Shown here piece after piece: positions 25,553-34,235 of a DNA stretch of 64,000 bases. Position numbers and translations under genes: made by a program. How positions within the stretch are numbered: position 1 is the stretch's first letter; each line of letters opens with the position of its first letter. Origin of the DNA: Agromyces sp. Root81 (lineage in GTDB: Bacteria; Actinomycetota; Actinomycetes; Actinomycetales; Microbacteriaceae); contig NZ_LMIR01000002.1 in assembly GCF_001429165.1 (NCBI RefSeq), positions 62,001 to 126,000 of the forward strand, written 5' to 3'. The notes beneath the pieces are model-generated. The model did not search any database. It saw nothing but the letters and a program-made list of their open reading frames with translations, and had not been told where the DNA came from.

Positions 25553-26506
25553 TCAAGCTGAGAGAGCGTTCCGTGCAGCTCGATCGCGCTTCGTTCTGCG
25601 GAGTGCGAGCACGCATGAGACGGCAACCCCCTTGGCCACGCCCAGCGGCGTACCGTGGAACACCTGGCGGTTGACCCACGCATCGGCGGCGTAGTCGCGC
25701 TCCGGCGTTCCGGCGAGCACCGTCGCGAGCGACCCCGGAAGCACCTCGAGTTCCTGCCACGGCAGTGCGGTGACCGTGTGCGTGCCCTCATCGGCTCCCA
25801 CGTAGCTGACGAGGTTTCGATTCGGAGAGACGACGAGGGATCCAGTCGACCACATGCTGGCGATCCAGCGGTAGGCCCACGTGGAGATCCGCTCCGCCGC
25901 AGCGTCTGCGAAGTTCTGGCGCCATTTCACAGCGGCCCATCTGCTCCCGACGATCGAGTGCAGCTCCGAGAGCGTGGCGCGGCGGGCCCAGCCGAGATCC
26001 ACGTCGAAGTTCCGCCACGCGCGTTCCCAGGTGCCCCATGCCACCGATTCGGGGTAGATCGTCAGTCGACTGCCGCTGTCACCCTTCGAGAGTTTCGAGA
26101 CGGGCACGACGTTGTACCCGGAGACATGGGCGATGCGCGTATCGTCCCGATGCCGTTCGAGCATCGCCTCCATGTACGGAAGGAAGTCCGGACCGGGGAG
26201 GACGTCCTCCTCGATCACGATGACCTGTCCGTGTTCGGCGATCGCCCACGACACCGCATCGACGACCGCCTTCCGCAGACCCAGGTTCGTCGGCCGCCGC
26301 CGCACCGAGACATCGTCTGTCCAGTCGATCCCCGCGAACGCCTCGTGCACCGCCTCGACCTTCTGCGCGTCGCCGGCACGTTCGGGCTTCGGGCCGTCGA
26401 CCGACACCATGATGATCGGCGGCGCGAGCTCCCGGAGGCGTTCCACGAGCGCTCGGACTTTGTCGGGTCGGTTATAGGCGAGAATGAGTAGTGGGGTGTG
26501 GCGCAC
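25553..26506 (-). CDS. GT-A glycosyltransferase, GNT-I-like
   Basis: Protein of 317 aa. PLLILAYNRPDKVRALVERL at the N-terminus, NLGLRKAVVDAV and VIVIEEDVLPGPDFLPYME (with EED in place of DxD) resemble the GNT-I-like GT-A superfamily. YPESVAWGTWERAW follows. The GTG at 26506 has AAAGGA 6 nt upstream, better than the further start at 26557. It is convergent with glfT2 (87 bp between, no clear terminator) and diverges from the dehydrogenase gene. Sugar unknown. Confidence 0.72.
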   Translation of the reverse strand: MRHTPLLILAYNRPDKVRALVERLRELAPPIIMVSVDGPKPERAGDAQKVEAVHEAFAGIDWTDDVSVRRRPTNLGLRKAVVDAVSWAIAEHGQVIVIEEDVLPGPDFLPYMEAMLERHRDDTRIAHVSGYNVVPVSKLSKGDSGSRLTIYPESVAWGTWERAWRNFDVDLGWARRATLSELHSIVGSRWAAVKWRQNFADAAAERISTWAYRWIASMWSTGSLVVSPNRNLVSYVGADEGTHTVTALPWQELEVLPGSLATVLAGTPERDYAADAWVNRQVFHGTPLGVAKGVAVSCVLALRRTKRDRAARNALSA

Positions 26507-26540
26507 CGACAGTCCTTTGTGATGGAGGTCCGACCCTGAA

Positions 26541-26568
26541 AATGGCGCAGATCGCAATCCGCGCCATT
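26541..26568. repeat. Inverted repeat in a divergent intergenic region
   Basis: AATGGCGC (26541-26548) and GCGCCATT (26561-26568) form an 8-bp inverted repeat with a 12-nt spacer, midway between divergent genes at 26506 and 26597. It could be an operator or a leader hairpin; no regulator is identified. Confidence 0.45.
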
Positions 26569-26596
26569 CCCGTTTCGTCGAGCTAAGGATACGACC

Positions 26597-27856
26597 TTGA
26601 AAGCAGTGATCGTTGGTCTAGGATACGTCGGCCTGCCCCTCGCGCGGGCCGCGTCCACGTCGGGCATCGACGTGACGGGACTCGACCTCAACGAGCGCAC
26701 TGTCAAGGATCTGAACCAAGGTCGGAGCCACATCGACGACCTGAGCGACGCCGACATCGCCGCGCTTCTCGAGACCGGCTTCACCGCGACGACGGATGCC
26801 TCGGTGATCGCCGACGCCGACGTCGTGGTGATCTGTGTTCCGACACCGCTCGATGAATCCGGTCGCCCCGACCTCGCCGCGGTGATCGGCGCGACGAAGG
26901 CCGTCGCCGCGCATCTGACCGGCGGCAGCACGGTCGTCCTGGAATCGACGACGTATCCGGGCACCACCACCGAGATCTTGAAACCGCTGCTCGAAGCGAA
27001 CGGCATGGTGTGCGGGCGCGACTTCCATCTGGCCTTCTCACCGGAGCGCATCGACCCGGGCAACGAACACTTCACCATCCTCAACACGCCGAAGGTCGTC
27101 GGCGGGGTGACTCCGAAGTGCACCGAACGCACCGTCGACTTCTACTCTCGGTTCATCGAGCAGGTCGTGACGACGAAGGGTCCACGCGAGGCGGAGACCG
27201 CCAAGCTCCTCGAGAACACGTATCGGCATGTGAACATCGCGCTCGTGAACGAGATGGCGCAGTTCTGCCATGCCATGGGCATCGACATCTGGGACGTCAT
27301 CGGCGCTGCGAAGACGAAGCCGTTCGGATTCCAGTCGTTCACGCCCAGCGCCGGCGTCGGCGGGCACTGCATCCCGATCGACCCGAATTACCTCGCGTAC
27401 AAGGTCCGCGCCGATCTGGACCGTCCGTTCCGTTTCGTCGAGTTGGCTGAAGAGATCAACCAGGGAATGCCCGTGTTCGTGACACGGCGCCTTCAGGACC
27501 TCCTGAACGAGAGCAGCTTGGCCATGCGAGGGTCGACCGTGCTCATGCTCGGCGTCACGTACAAGCCCGACATCTCCGACCGTCGCGAATCGCCGGCGGT
27601 TCCGCTCGCACGGAAGCTGCGAGCACTCGGCTGTGAGCTCCAGTACCACGATCCGTACGTCGACGGCTGGACGGTCGACGACGAGGCCGTCGTTCGTGCG
27701 ACCGACCTCGAGTCGGCATGTGCCGCCGCCGATGCGGTCATCATCGTGCAAGCCCACCGTGCGTACCGTGAGAACCCTGCGGCGATCGTCGACTCGGGCA
27801 CGCCCACCCTCGACGCGACGGGGAAGTTCGCGGGGCCGACGTTGGAACGCCTGTGA
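26597..27856 (+). CDS. UDP-glucose/UDP-HexNAc 6-dehydrogenase family protein
   Basis: Protein of 419 aa. VIVGLGYVGLPLA (4-16) binds NAD. CVPTPLDESGRPDL, ESTTYPGTT and the catalytic cysteine at 258 in GVGGHCIPIDPNYL identify a nucleotide-sugar dehydrogenase that oxidises C6 to a uronate. The PIDPNYL context and length fit the WbpA/WbpO/TviB branch acting on UDP-GlcNAc or UDP-GalNAc, but UDP-glucose cannot be excluded. TTG start at 26597 with AAGGAT upstream. Its stop overlaps the next gene by 4 nt. It implies a uronic acid in the glycan. Confidence 0.85.
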   Translation: MKAVIVGLGYVGLPLARAASTSGIDVTGLDLNERTVKDLNQGRSHIDDLSDADIAALLETGFTATTDASVIADADVVVICVPTPLDESGRPDLAAVIGATKAVAAHLTGGSTVVLESTTYPGTTTEILKPLLEANGMVCGRDFHLAFSPERIDPGNEHFTILNTPKVVGGVTPKCTERTVDFYSRFIEQVVTTKGPREAETAKLLENTYRHVNIALVNEMAQFCHAMGIDIWDVIGAAKTKPFGFQSFTPSAGVGGHCIPIDPNYLAYKVRADLDRPFRFVELAEEINQGMPVFVTRRLQDLLNESSLAMRGSTVLMLGVTYKPDISDRRESPAVPLARKLRALGCELQYHDPYVDGWTVDDEAVVRATDLESACAAADAVIIVQAHRAYRENPAAIVDSGTPTLDATGKFAGPTLERL

Positions 27857-28896
27857 CGACCCCACCTGCACACGCGTACTGCACGTACTTCGACAGCGGA
27901 TACCTCTCCCGAGGGCTCGCTCTGATCGATTCGCTGCGTCGGCACGGCGACGACGCACCGGTCTGGGTGCTGTGCCTCGACGACGCGGCACACGAGTACT
28001 TGACCGAATTGGCGGATCCATCGATCCGACCGATCATGGTCGATGCCCTCGAGGATGCAGAGCCCGGACTCTCGGCCGTCAAACCGGGCCGATCCCGGAT
28101 GGAGTACTACTTCACCTGCACGCCGCTCCTGATGCGCTACGTGATGGATCAGCATGACGTGCGCGATGGTGTGGTCATCTACCTCGATGCCGACCTCTAC
28201 TTCTTCGATCGCCCCGCACTCGTGCTCGACGCGCTCGGTGACGGTTCGGTCGGCATCATCGAGCACCGATACCCGCCGCGACTCGAGCGACGGCTGGCCA
28301 AGTACGGTCGGTTCAACGTCGGGTGGGTCGGCATCAGAAACGACGACAACGGTCGATCGTGCCTGAACTGGTGGGCTGAGCAGTGTCTCGAGTGGTGCTT
28401 CGACGTGCCGAGCGACGGTCGATACGCCGACCAGGGCTACCTGAACGAGTTCCCCTCGCGGTTCGACGGAGTGCGGGTGCTGTCGAACGCCGGATTCAAT
28501 CTCGCTCCGTGGAACACCGGGCGACACGACATCGCTGTCACGACGTCGGGCGGTTCTCCCGCCGTCACCGTCGACGACGGCCAACCGTTGGTCTTCTTCC
28601 ACTTCCACGGGATCAAGGCCGCCGGCGGATGGTTCATCACGAGCCAGCTCGTGTACGGCAGTCCGATGAGTCGACGGCTTCGTGAGTACGTCTACGCGCC
28701 GTACATCGACCAGATCGTCCGTTGCTCGGCAGAGGTCTCCGCGAGCGGGCACGCGATCGAGCCGGTCGTCGCTCGCAGGGGGAAGGGCGTCAGAGGGCTC
28801 ATCTTCCGCGCGCAGCGCTTCGTGTTCGACCGCGCCGCGATCGTGACGGCGAACGCGGTCAAGCCGTCGCGAGCCGATCGACCGGCGACGCACTAG
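27853..28896 (+). CDS. GT8-like glycosyltransferase
   Basis: Protein of 347 aa. YCTYFDSGYLSRGLALIDSL at the N-terminus and VVIYLDADLYFFDRP with a DxD motif mark a GT-A fold like glycogenin/GT8 relatives; FNVGWVGIRND and WWAEQCLEWC follow. GTG 27853 overlaps the dehydrogenase stop, so it may use that enzyme's product. Its TAG stop overlaps the TAG stop of the convergent methyltransferase within one CTAG. Confidence 0.7.
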   Translation: MTTPPAHAYCTYFDSGYLSRGLALIDSLRRHGDDAPVWVLCLDDAAHEYLTELADPSIRPIMVDALEDAEPGLSAVKPGRSRMEYYFTCTPLLMRYVMDQHDVRDGVVIYLDADLYFFDRPALVLDALGDGSVGIIEHRYPPRLERRLAKYGRFNVGWVGIRNDDNGRSCLNWWAEQCLEWCFDVPSDGRYADQGYLNEFPSRFDGVRVLSNAGFNLAPWNTGRHDIAVTTSGGSPAVTVDDGQPLVFFHFHGIKAAGGWFITSQLVYGSPMSRRLREYVYAPYIDQIVRCSAEVSASGHAIEPVVARRGKGVRGLIFRAQRFVFDRAAIVTANAVKPSRADRPATH

Positions 28897-29678
28897 GAAG
28901 CGTCGCGTGCGGGTGCTTCGACGTGCAGCACCCAGCTCTCCGAAACGGAGGGGATGCCGATGTATCGGCGCAAGTCGTATTCCAGCCCGGGGAGGCTCAG
29001 CTCGCGAACGAGCCCGAGCTGTTCGCACGTCTGCTCGAATTCGGTGCGCCCGAACACGAACTCGAGGGTGGGCTGACCATACGCGTATTTCCCGAAGCGG
29101 GTCGTGGCTGCTTCGTCCGTGAGGGTCAGCCCGTGCAGCACGATGCGCCCCTTCGCTACGCGCGCGTACTCGGCCAGCGCGCGCTTCCAGTCGGGCATGT
29201 GGATGAGGGCGACGCCATCGAGCACGAGCTCCATCTCATCGTCATCGAACGGCAGATCGTAGGCGCTCGCCGTCCGGAAATCCCGCCCGGGGAAGTGCCG
29301 TCGCGCGTTGGCGATCATGGCTTCGGAGATGTCGATGCCGACGTAGCGGGAATCGGGGTACCAGGCGTCGACGAGTTCGGAGAGGTAGCCGCCGCCGCAC
29401 CCGACCTCGAGCACACTCTCGAGCGTGTCACCGCACGCATGAAGCGCGGAGCGCAACGCTTCGATGTCCGCGCGTGGCCGGCCCCGTTCCAAGGCCTCGG
29501 CGACGAGCGGGCGCCACGCACGATCCTGCCGTTCGGCGGTGGCTTCGTTCCACACCTCGAACGCGCCGTCGCCGAACGCATCGACATCTCTGGTGTAGCC
29601 GCTCGACGCCAGTACCCGGCTCGACAGCTTCGGCATCCATTGTGCTGCGATGGGAACAGCCCACGACACGAGCGACAT
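28893..29678 (-). CDS. Class I SAM-dependent methyltransferase
   Basis: Protein of 261 aa. VLEVGCGGGYLSELV (89-103) is SAM motif I, YVGIDISEAMI the acidic second motif, and LVLDGVALIHMPDWKRAL the post-motif region of the Methyltransf_11/25 type. It is the distal gene of a leftward unit after the fdtA/fdtB-like pair (2-nt gap). It probably methylates a glycan sugar or an intermediate; no further specificity is visible. Confidence 0.78.
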   Translation of the reverse strand: MSLVSWAVPIAAQWMPKLSSRVLASSGYTRDVDAFGDGAFEVWNEATAERQDRAWRPLVAEALERGRPRADIEALRSALHACGDTLESVLEVGCGGGYLSELVDAWYPDSRYVGIDISEAMIANARRHFPGRDFRTASAYDLPFDDDEMELVLDGVALIHMPDWKRALAEYARVAKGRIVLHGLTLTDEAATTRFGKYAYGQPTLEFVFGRTEFEQTCEQLGLVRELSLPGLEYDLRRYIGIPSVSESWVLHVEAPARDAS

Positions 29679-29680
29679 GC

Positions 29681-30130
29681 CTACACCGTAGTCGTTGGCC
29701 CCCCGACCAGGTCAAGGAACTCGGCGTAGTCGTGCACGTAGTCGGCGCCGTCATAGGTGTGCGATGCGAGCACGACCAGCACCGCGTCATCCGAATAGTC
29801 GTACTGCGTCCCCCAGGTCAATGGCGGCATGTGCAGGCCGAGCGACGGGCGGTCGAGCACGACGACCTCCCGGCGGTGCCCATCGTCGACCATCGCCCGC
29901 ACCGAACCGTTGACGCAGACGAGGAACTGATGGCATTCCCGATGTGCGTGGATGCCCCGCGGCTCCCCTTCCGGCACGCCGGCGATGACGAACATCCGCC
30001 GCACCTCGAACGGAAGCTGCTTCTCGAACTCCGCGACGACGAGGAGCCCCTTGTCGTCGACGTGCTGGGCGAGCTCGACCAGGTGTGCGGTCTGCCCGGC
30101 CGTCGTTCCGGTTTCGTTCGAACTCGCCAC
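29681..30130 (-). CDS. FdtA/QdtA/WxcM-type dTDP-4-keto-6-deoxyhexose 3,4-ketoisomerase
   Basis: Protein of 149 aa, a cupin. RGIHAHRECHQFLVCVNGS (58-76) holds the active-site histidines, and PPLTWGTQYDYSDDAV is the typical C-terminal strand region of the sugar ketoisomerases. It converts dTDP-4-keto-6-deoxyglucose (from rmlA/rmlB, here at 48874-51422) to the 3-keto isomer for the aminotransferase next door (6-nt gap). FdtA (Fuc3N) and QdtA (Qui3N) cannot be separated by eye. Confidence 0.83.
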   Translation of the reverse strand: MASSNETGTTAGQTAHLVELAQHVDDKGLLVVAEFEKQLPFEVRRMFVIAGVPEGEPRGIHAHRECHQFLVCVNGSVRAMVDDGHRREVVVLDRPSLGLHMPPLTWGTQYDYSDDAVLVVLASHTYDGADYVHDYAEFLDLVGGPTTTV

Positions 30131-30136
30131 CGCTGC

Positions 30137-31243
30137 TCAGAGCTCCCCGAGAGCCTCGCACACGCGATCGACCTCGTCGTCGCGGAGCTCCGGGAACATC
30201 GGGATCGAGAACACGGTGTCCGTCGCATGTTCGGTCGACGGCAACGACCACGTCTCGTCCGGAGGCTGAATGGGCTGCCGATGATCGGCGACCGGATAGT
30301 GCACGTCGGTCTTCACACCGAAACGGTCGAAGACGGCTCGTGCGTCGGCGCGATGCTCAGCCTGCACCACAGCCAGGTGCGCGGTGAAGGATTCGTCTGC
30401 CGTGTTGACGACACGCACCGTGGTCGCTCCCGCGGTCTCGTATCGGCGATGGATGTCGCGTCGTCGCGCGTTGTTCGCATCGAGCCGCTCGAGCTGCACC
30501 GCCACGATCGCGGCCTGGATCTCATCCATGCGGGAGTTTCGTCCGTGCGGGCGCTCGATCGTGTACTTCGCGCCCCAACCGTACTGGCGCAAGCTGCGGA
30601 CTCGAGCAGCGAGATCCTCGTCCGCGGTGAAGATCGCGCCGCCGTCCCCCATGCCGCCGAGATTCTTCGTCGGGTAGAAGCTCGTCGTCGCGATACGTCC
30701 GAAGGTTCCACCGCGCCGCCCCTCGATGCTCGCGCCGAACGACTGAGCGCAGTCCTCGACGACCGGGATACCCGCCTCGTCGGCGACCGCGACGATCTCC
30801 TGAACGGGGGCGAGAGCGCCGTAGAGGTGGGTGACCACGATTGCGCGCGGCGCTTCGGGCAACGTCTCCAGGGCAGCCCGAACCGTCGCTGCCGTCGGCA
30901 GCAACGTCATCGGATCGATATCGCAGAACACCGGGCGAGCGCCGAGCAACCGGGTAGCCACGCTCGTGTAACCGCCGGCGTTCGCGACGGTCAGCACGCT
31001 GTCTCCGGGCCCGACCCCGAGTGCCGCGAGCGAGAGCTCGAGCGCGTCCGTGCCGTTTCCGAGCGTGATCGCCTCCCCCGCACCGAGGAACGACGCGAGG
31101 GCGGCCTCGAGAGTCGAGTTCTCAGGTCCGAGGATGTACCAGCCGCTCCGAATCACTCGCGAAACCGATGACTCGATCTCAGCGATCAGATCGTCGTCGA
31201 AACGCGACAGGTCGTTGAACGGGACCGGAGGCTGACTGGTCAT
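30137..31243 (-). CDS. dTDP-3-amino-3,6-dideoxyhexose transaminase (FdtB/QdtB-like)
   Basis: Protein of 368 aa, DegT/DnrJ/EryC1 PLP enzyme. VVEDCAQSFGA (161-171) and SFYPTKNLGGMGDGG with lysine 193 are the PLP motifs. ATG 31243 has GAGG 6 nt upstream; an alternative ATG at 31270 overlaps the ABC transporter by 8 nt. With the ketoisomerase it would make dTDP-Fuc3N or dTDP-Qui3N. A dedicated N-acetyltransferase is not adjacent; the hexapeptide protein at 10017-10700 is a possible supplier. Confidence 0.84.
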   Translation of the reverse strand: MTSQPPVPFNDLSRFDDDLIAEIESSVSRVIRSGWYILGPENSTLEAALASFLGAGEAITLGNGTDALELSLAALGVGPGDSVLTVANAGGYTSVATRLLGARPVFCDIDPMTLLPTAATVRAALETLPEAPRAIVVTHLYGALAPVQEIVAVADEAGIPVVEDCAQSFGASIEGRRGGTFGRIATTSFYPTKNLGGMGDGGAIFTADEDLAARVRSLRQYGWGAKYTIERPHGRNSRMDEIQAAIVAVQLERLDANNARRRDIHRRYETAGATTVRVVNTADESFTAHLAVVQAEHRADARAVFDRFGVKTDVHYPVADHRQPIQPPDETWSLPSTEHATDTVFSIPMFPELRDDEVDRVCEALGEL

Positions 31244-31262
31244 CTGGTTCCTCTTCGCTTGC

Positions 31263-33068
31263 TCACTCATCGATCGCCATCAGTTTGACGTACTGCGCCA
31301 CCATCGGAACCGTCCGCGTGAGCGTCTTGAAGTCGCCGTTCGCAGTGACCCGGCCGTCTTCCATGACGTAGACGTTGTCGGCGTGCTGCACCGTCGAGAG
31401 ACGATGCGCGATCACGACGACGGTCACGTGGCCGTGGAGCTTGCGAAGGCTCGCGCTGATGAATGCCTCGGAGCCTGCGTCCAACGCGCTCGTGGCCTCG
31501 TCCATGATGAGCAGGCGCGGCTCGGTGTACAGGGCGCGGGCCAGTCCGATTCGCTGGATCTGGCCGCCGCTCAGTGAGTTCACCTGCTTGCCGACCGAGG
31601 TGTCGGCGCCCTCGGGCAGGGAATCGATGAACTCGGCGAGATTCGCCGCCTCGATCACTCGACGCAGCCGGTCACGATCGATGTCGCGCGCCTCATGGCC
31701 GATCGCGATGTTCTCGGCGATCGTCCCCGAGACCATGCCTGGCTTCTGCGGTACGTACGAGATGAGCCCGGGAGCCAGATACCGCAGTTCCAAGGGGGTT
31801 GCCGGCCCGATCGACACCGTTCCCTGATCGGGCATCACCAGTCCGAGCAACAGGTCGACGAGCGTCGTCTTGCCCGCACCCGACGGACCGATGATCGCAG
31901 CGAAACTCCCGCTCGGGACCTCGATCGACACCTGATCGAGCGCGTTGTGCACTTCGCCCGGGTAGGCGAAGTCGGCCTTGTCGATGAAGACCGGGAGACC
32001 GTCCCTGTGAAGTTCGACCAGATCCACCGTCGACTCCGTGCTGGGGCTCGTCGTCTTGCGCCCCGTCTCGCGGAGCAGTGATTGCGCCAGATTGGCCTGT
32101 TCGAGATAGACCTTGATCTGCACGAAGGAGTTCTGCAATGGCAACAGCGACGCCATGATTCGCATGCCGCCCGTCAGGAAGACGCCCAGCACGACGACGC
32201 CCGTCGCGAGACCGTTCGTCAGGAACTGCTGGGCGACGAGCGCCACGACCCCGACGATGAGCGCCGTCTCGATGATGTAGCGCGGCATTCCTCCCATGAA
32301 CGCGAAGGTCGCGCTGCTTCTCGCTAGTTGCGCGCGAGCTTGCGCCAACCGTCCGATGTAGAAGTCCTGCTTGCCCATGACGGCGAGTTCGCGGAAGCTG
32401 TCGAGGCTGTCGCTGATCACATTGGTCGACCCGATCATCCCCTCGGTTCCATCGCGCCCGGCCCGCTTCAGTACTCGCCCGATGAAACCCTGGATCGTGA
32501 GCGCGATCCCGACGAAGTACGCGATCGCGAAGAACGCCGCGACCGGGTCGACGAGGAAGAACGCGATCGAAATGACCACGAGCAGGAATCCCTCGCTCAC
32601 GATGGTCGCCATCGCGTTCAGCAGACCGCTGAACGCTGCGCTCGTCGATCCGGTGACCGCGAACTGGAACTCCGCCTTCGAGAATCGCTTGGCGTCGTCG
32701 AGCGAGCCATGCAGCAGGTACTCGGAGATCTCTCGCGCATTCCTCGTCTCCACCGCGGCGATGTGGAAGGCGAGCTTTCGACTGAGGTAGATCGCGAGCG
32801 CGGACTTGCCGACGAACACGACGAGCACGAGCAGGACGAGCCACAGGATCGAGTCCGTGGTGATCGTCGCGATCGAGACACCGAGGAACTCGAGCGGCAC
32901 GCCTTCTGCGCCGGCCTGGGTCGCACCGATCGTGGCGATGATGCCGATCAGGAACACACCTGCGACGTCGAGGAGCCCCGAGAGAGTCCGCCCGGCCACG
33001 AGCAGAAAGTACTTCCTACGCTCTGCCGGGGTCATGAAACTCAGCGACGTACGAACAGCGTGGAGCAT
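31263..33068 (-). CDS. PglK-like ABC transporter (fused membrane and ATPase domains)
   Basis: Protein of 601 aa. About six membrane segments fill residues 20-320. The ATPase domain shows Walker A GPSGAGKTT (394-402), signature LSGGQ (499-503), Walker B LLIMDE (519-524) and the switch region IAHRLS. Architecture and length fit lipid-linked oligosaccharide flippases such as PglK or MsbA-like half transporters. It is a second possible flippase besides the Wzx-like protein, which suggests two lipid-linked products. Confidence 0.84.
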   Translation of the reverse strand: MLHAVRTSLSFMTPAERRKYFLLVAGRTLSGLLDVAGVFLIGIIATIGATQAGAEGVPLEFLGVSIATITTDSILWLVLLVLVVFVGKSALAIYLSRKLAFHIAAVETRNAREISEYLLHGSLDDAKRFSKAEFQFAVTGSTSAAFSGLLNAMATIVSEGFLLVVISIAFFLVDPVAAFFAIAYFVGIALTIQGFIGRVLKRAGRDGTEGMIGSTNVISDSLDSFRELAVMGKQDFYIGRLAQARAQLARSSATFAFMGGMPRYIIETALIVGVVALVAQQFLTNGLATGVVVLGVFLTGGMRIMASLLPLQNSFVQIKVYLEQANLAQSLLRETGRKTTSPSTESTVDLVELHRDGLPVFIDKADFAYPGEVHNALDQVSIEVPSGSFAAIIGPSGAGKTTLVDLLLGLVMPDQGTVSIGPATPLELRYLAPGLISYVPQKPGMVSGTIAENIAIGHEARDIDRDRLRRVIEAANLAEFIDSLPEGADTSVGKQVNSLSGGQIQRIGLARALYTEPRLLIMDEATSALDAGSEAFISASLRKLHGHVTVVVIAHRLSTVQHADNVYVMEDGRVTANGDFKTLTRTVPMVAQYVKLMAIDE

Positions 33069-33074
33069 TGTGTC

Positions 33075-33080
33075 AGCCTA
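33075..33080 (-). promoter_or_regulatory. Leaderless promoter -10 (TAGGCT) for the ABC transporter unit
   Basis: On the minus strand TAGGCT, 6 nt, then ATG at 33068. It would drive the ABC-fdtB-fdtA-methyltransferase unit. Confidence 0.55.
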
Positions 33081-33128
33081 CCTTAGGGGTATCGGCGGGC
33101 GGCTCGTCTCGCGACGGGAGCAGCGTGG

Positions 33129-34157
33129 TCATTCCTCGACGACGGTGTCGATCCAATGCGTGCCCGACGCCTCGAGCGCCGCGATGTCGGCGTCGACCAT
33201 GAGCGCCGCAAGGCGCGGCGGAAGCACCTTCGGCTTCCAGCCCAGCAGTCGTTCCGCCTTGCCGGCGTCGCCGATGAGGGAGTCGACCTCGGTCGGGCGA
33301 AGATACCGCTCATCGAAGTGCACGTACTTCTGCCAATCGAGTCCCGCATGTTCGAACGAAAGCTGCAGGAAGTCACGCACGGTGTAGCTCGTACCCGTGG
33401 CCACCACGTAGTCCGTCGGTTCGTCGTGCTGGAGCATCCGCCACATGGCCTCGACGTATTCGGGTGCGTATCCCCAGTCGCGCACCGCGTCGAGGTTGCC
33501 CATGAACAGCTCGTCCTGCAGACCGGCCTTGATCCGAGCGACGGCGCGCGTGATCTTCCGGGTGACGAACGTCTCGCCGCGGCGCGGCGACTCGTGATTG
33601 AACAGGATCCCGTTCACCGCGTACATCTCGTAGCCCTCGCGGTAGTTGCGCGTCACCCAGTACGAGTAGAGCTTGGCAGCGCCGTACGGCGACCGCGGAT
33701 AGAACGGCGTCTCCTCGCTCTGCGGCGGCGGGGTCGCCCCGAACATCTCCGAGCTCGATGCCTGGTAGTAGCGGCACTGCAGTCCGATCATGCGAATTGC
33801 TTCGAGCAGGCGGATCGAGCCGAGCCCGGTGGAGTTGCCGGTGTACTCGGGCTCGTCGAAGCTCACTCGAACGTGCGATTGCGCCGCGAGGTTGTACACC
33901 TCGTCGGGCTGGATCGAGTCGAGCAGCGTGGCGAGGCGGGATCCGTCGCTCAGGTCGCCGTAGTGGAGGAACAGGCGGGTTCCCTCGAGGTGCGGATCGG
34001 CGTACAGGTGATCGATTCTGGCCGTGTTGAACGTCGAAGCGCGTCGGATCAAGCCGTGCACCTCGTAGCCCTTCGAGAGAAGGAGCTCGGCAAGGTAGCT
34101 TCCGTCCTGACCGGTGATGCCCGTGATGAGGGCACGCTTCGTACGCGTTTCGTTCAT
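33129..34157 (-). CDS. gmd: GDP-mannose 4,6-dehydratase
   Basis: Protein of 342 aa. [17 protein letters not shown] (11-27) is the GMD-type NADP motif; [10 protein letters not shown] and [15 protein letters not shown] carry the catalytic Ser/Thr-Glu-Tyr-Lys residues, and the [13 protein letters not shown] stretch is characteristic. ATG 34157 has GGAG 9 nt upstream. It gives GDP-4-keto-6-deoxymannose for fcl (36670-37647), so GDP-L-fucose is the expected product. Confidence 0.93.
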   Translation of the reverse strand: MNETRTKRALITGITGQDGSYLAELLLSKGYEVHGLIRRASTFNTARIDHLYADPHLEGTRLFLHYGDLSDGSRLATLLDSIQPDEVYNLAAQSHVRVSFDEPEYTGNSTGLGSIRLLEAIRMIGLQCRYYQASSSEMFGATPPPQSEETPFYPRSPYGAAKLYSYWVTRNYREGYEMYAVNGILFNHESPRRGETFVTRKITRAVARIKAGLQDELFMGNLDAVRDWGYAPEYVEAMWRMLQHDEPTDYVVATGTSYTVRDFLQLSFEHAGLDWQKYVHFDERYLRPTEVDSLIGDAGKAERLLGWKPKVLPPRLAALMVDADIAALEASGTHWIDTVVEE

Positions 34158-34235
34158 TGTTGTGTTCTCCACGGCTCAGCGGCCTGCTCAGGCTCGCACG
34201 TGCGACGATCGGGCGGCGAGCACCCGTCGAAAATC

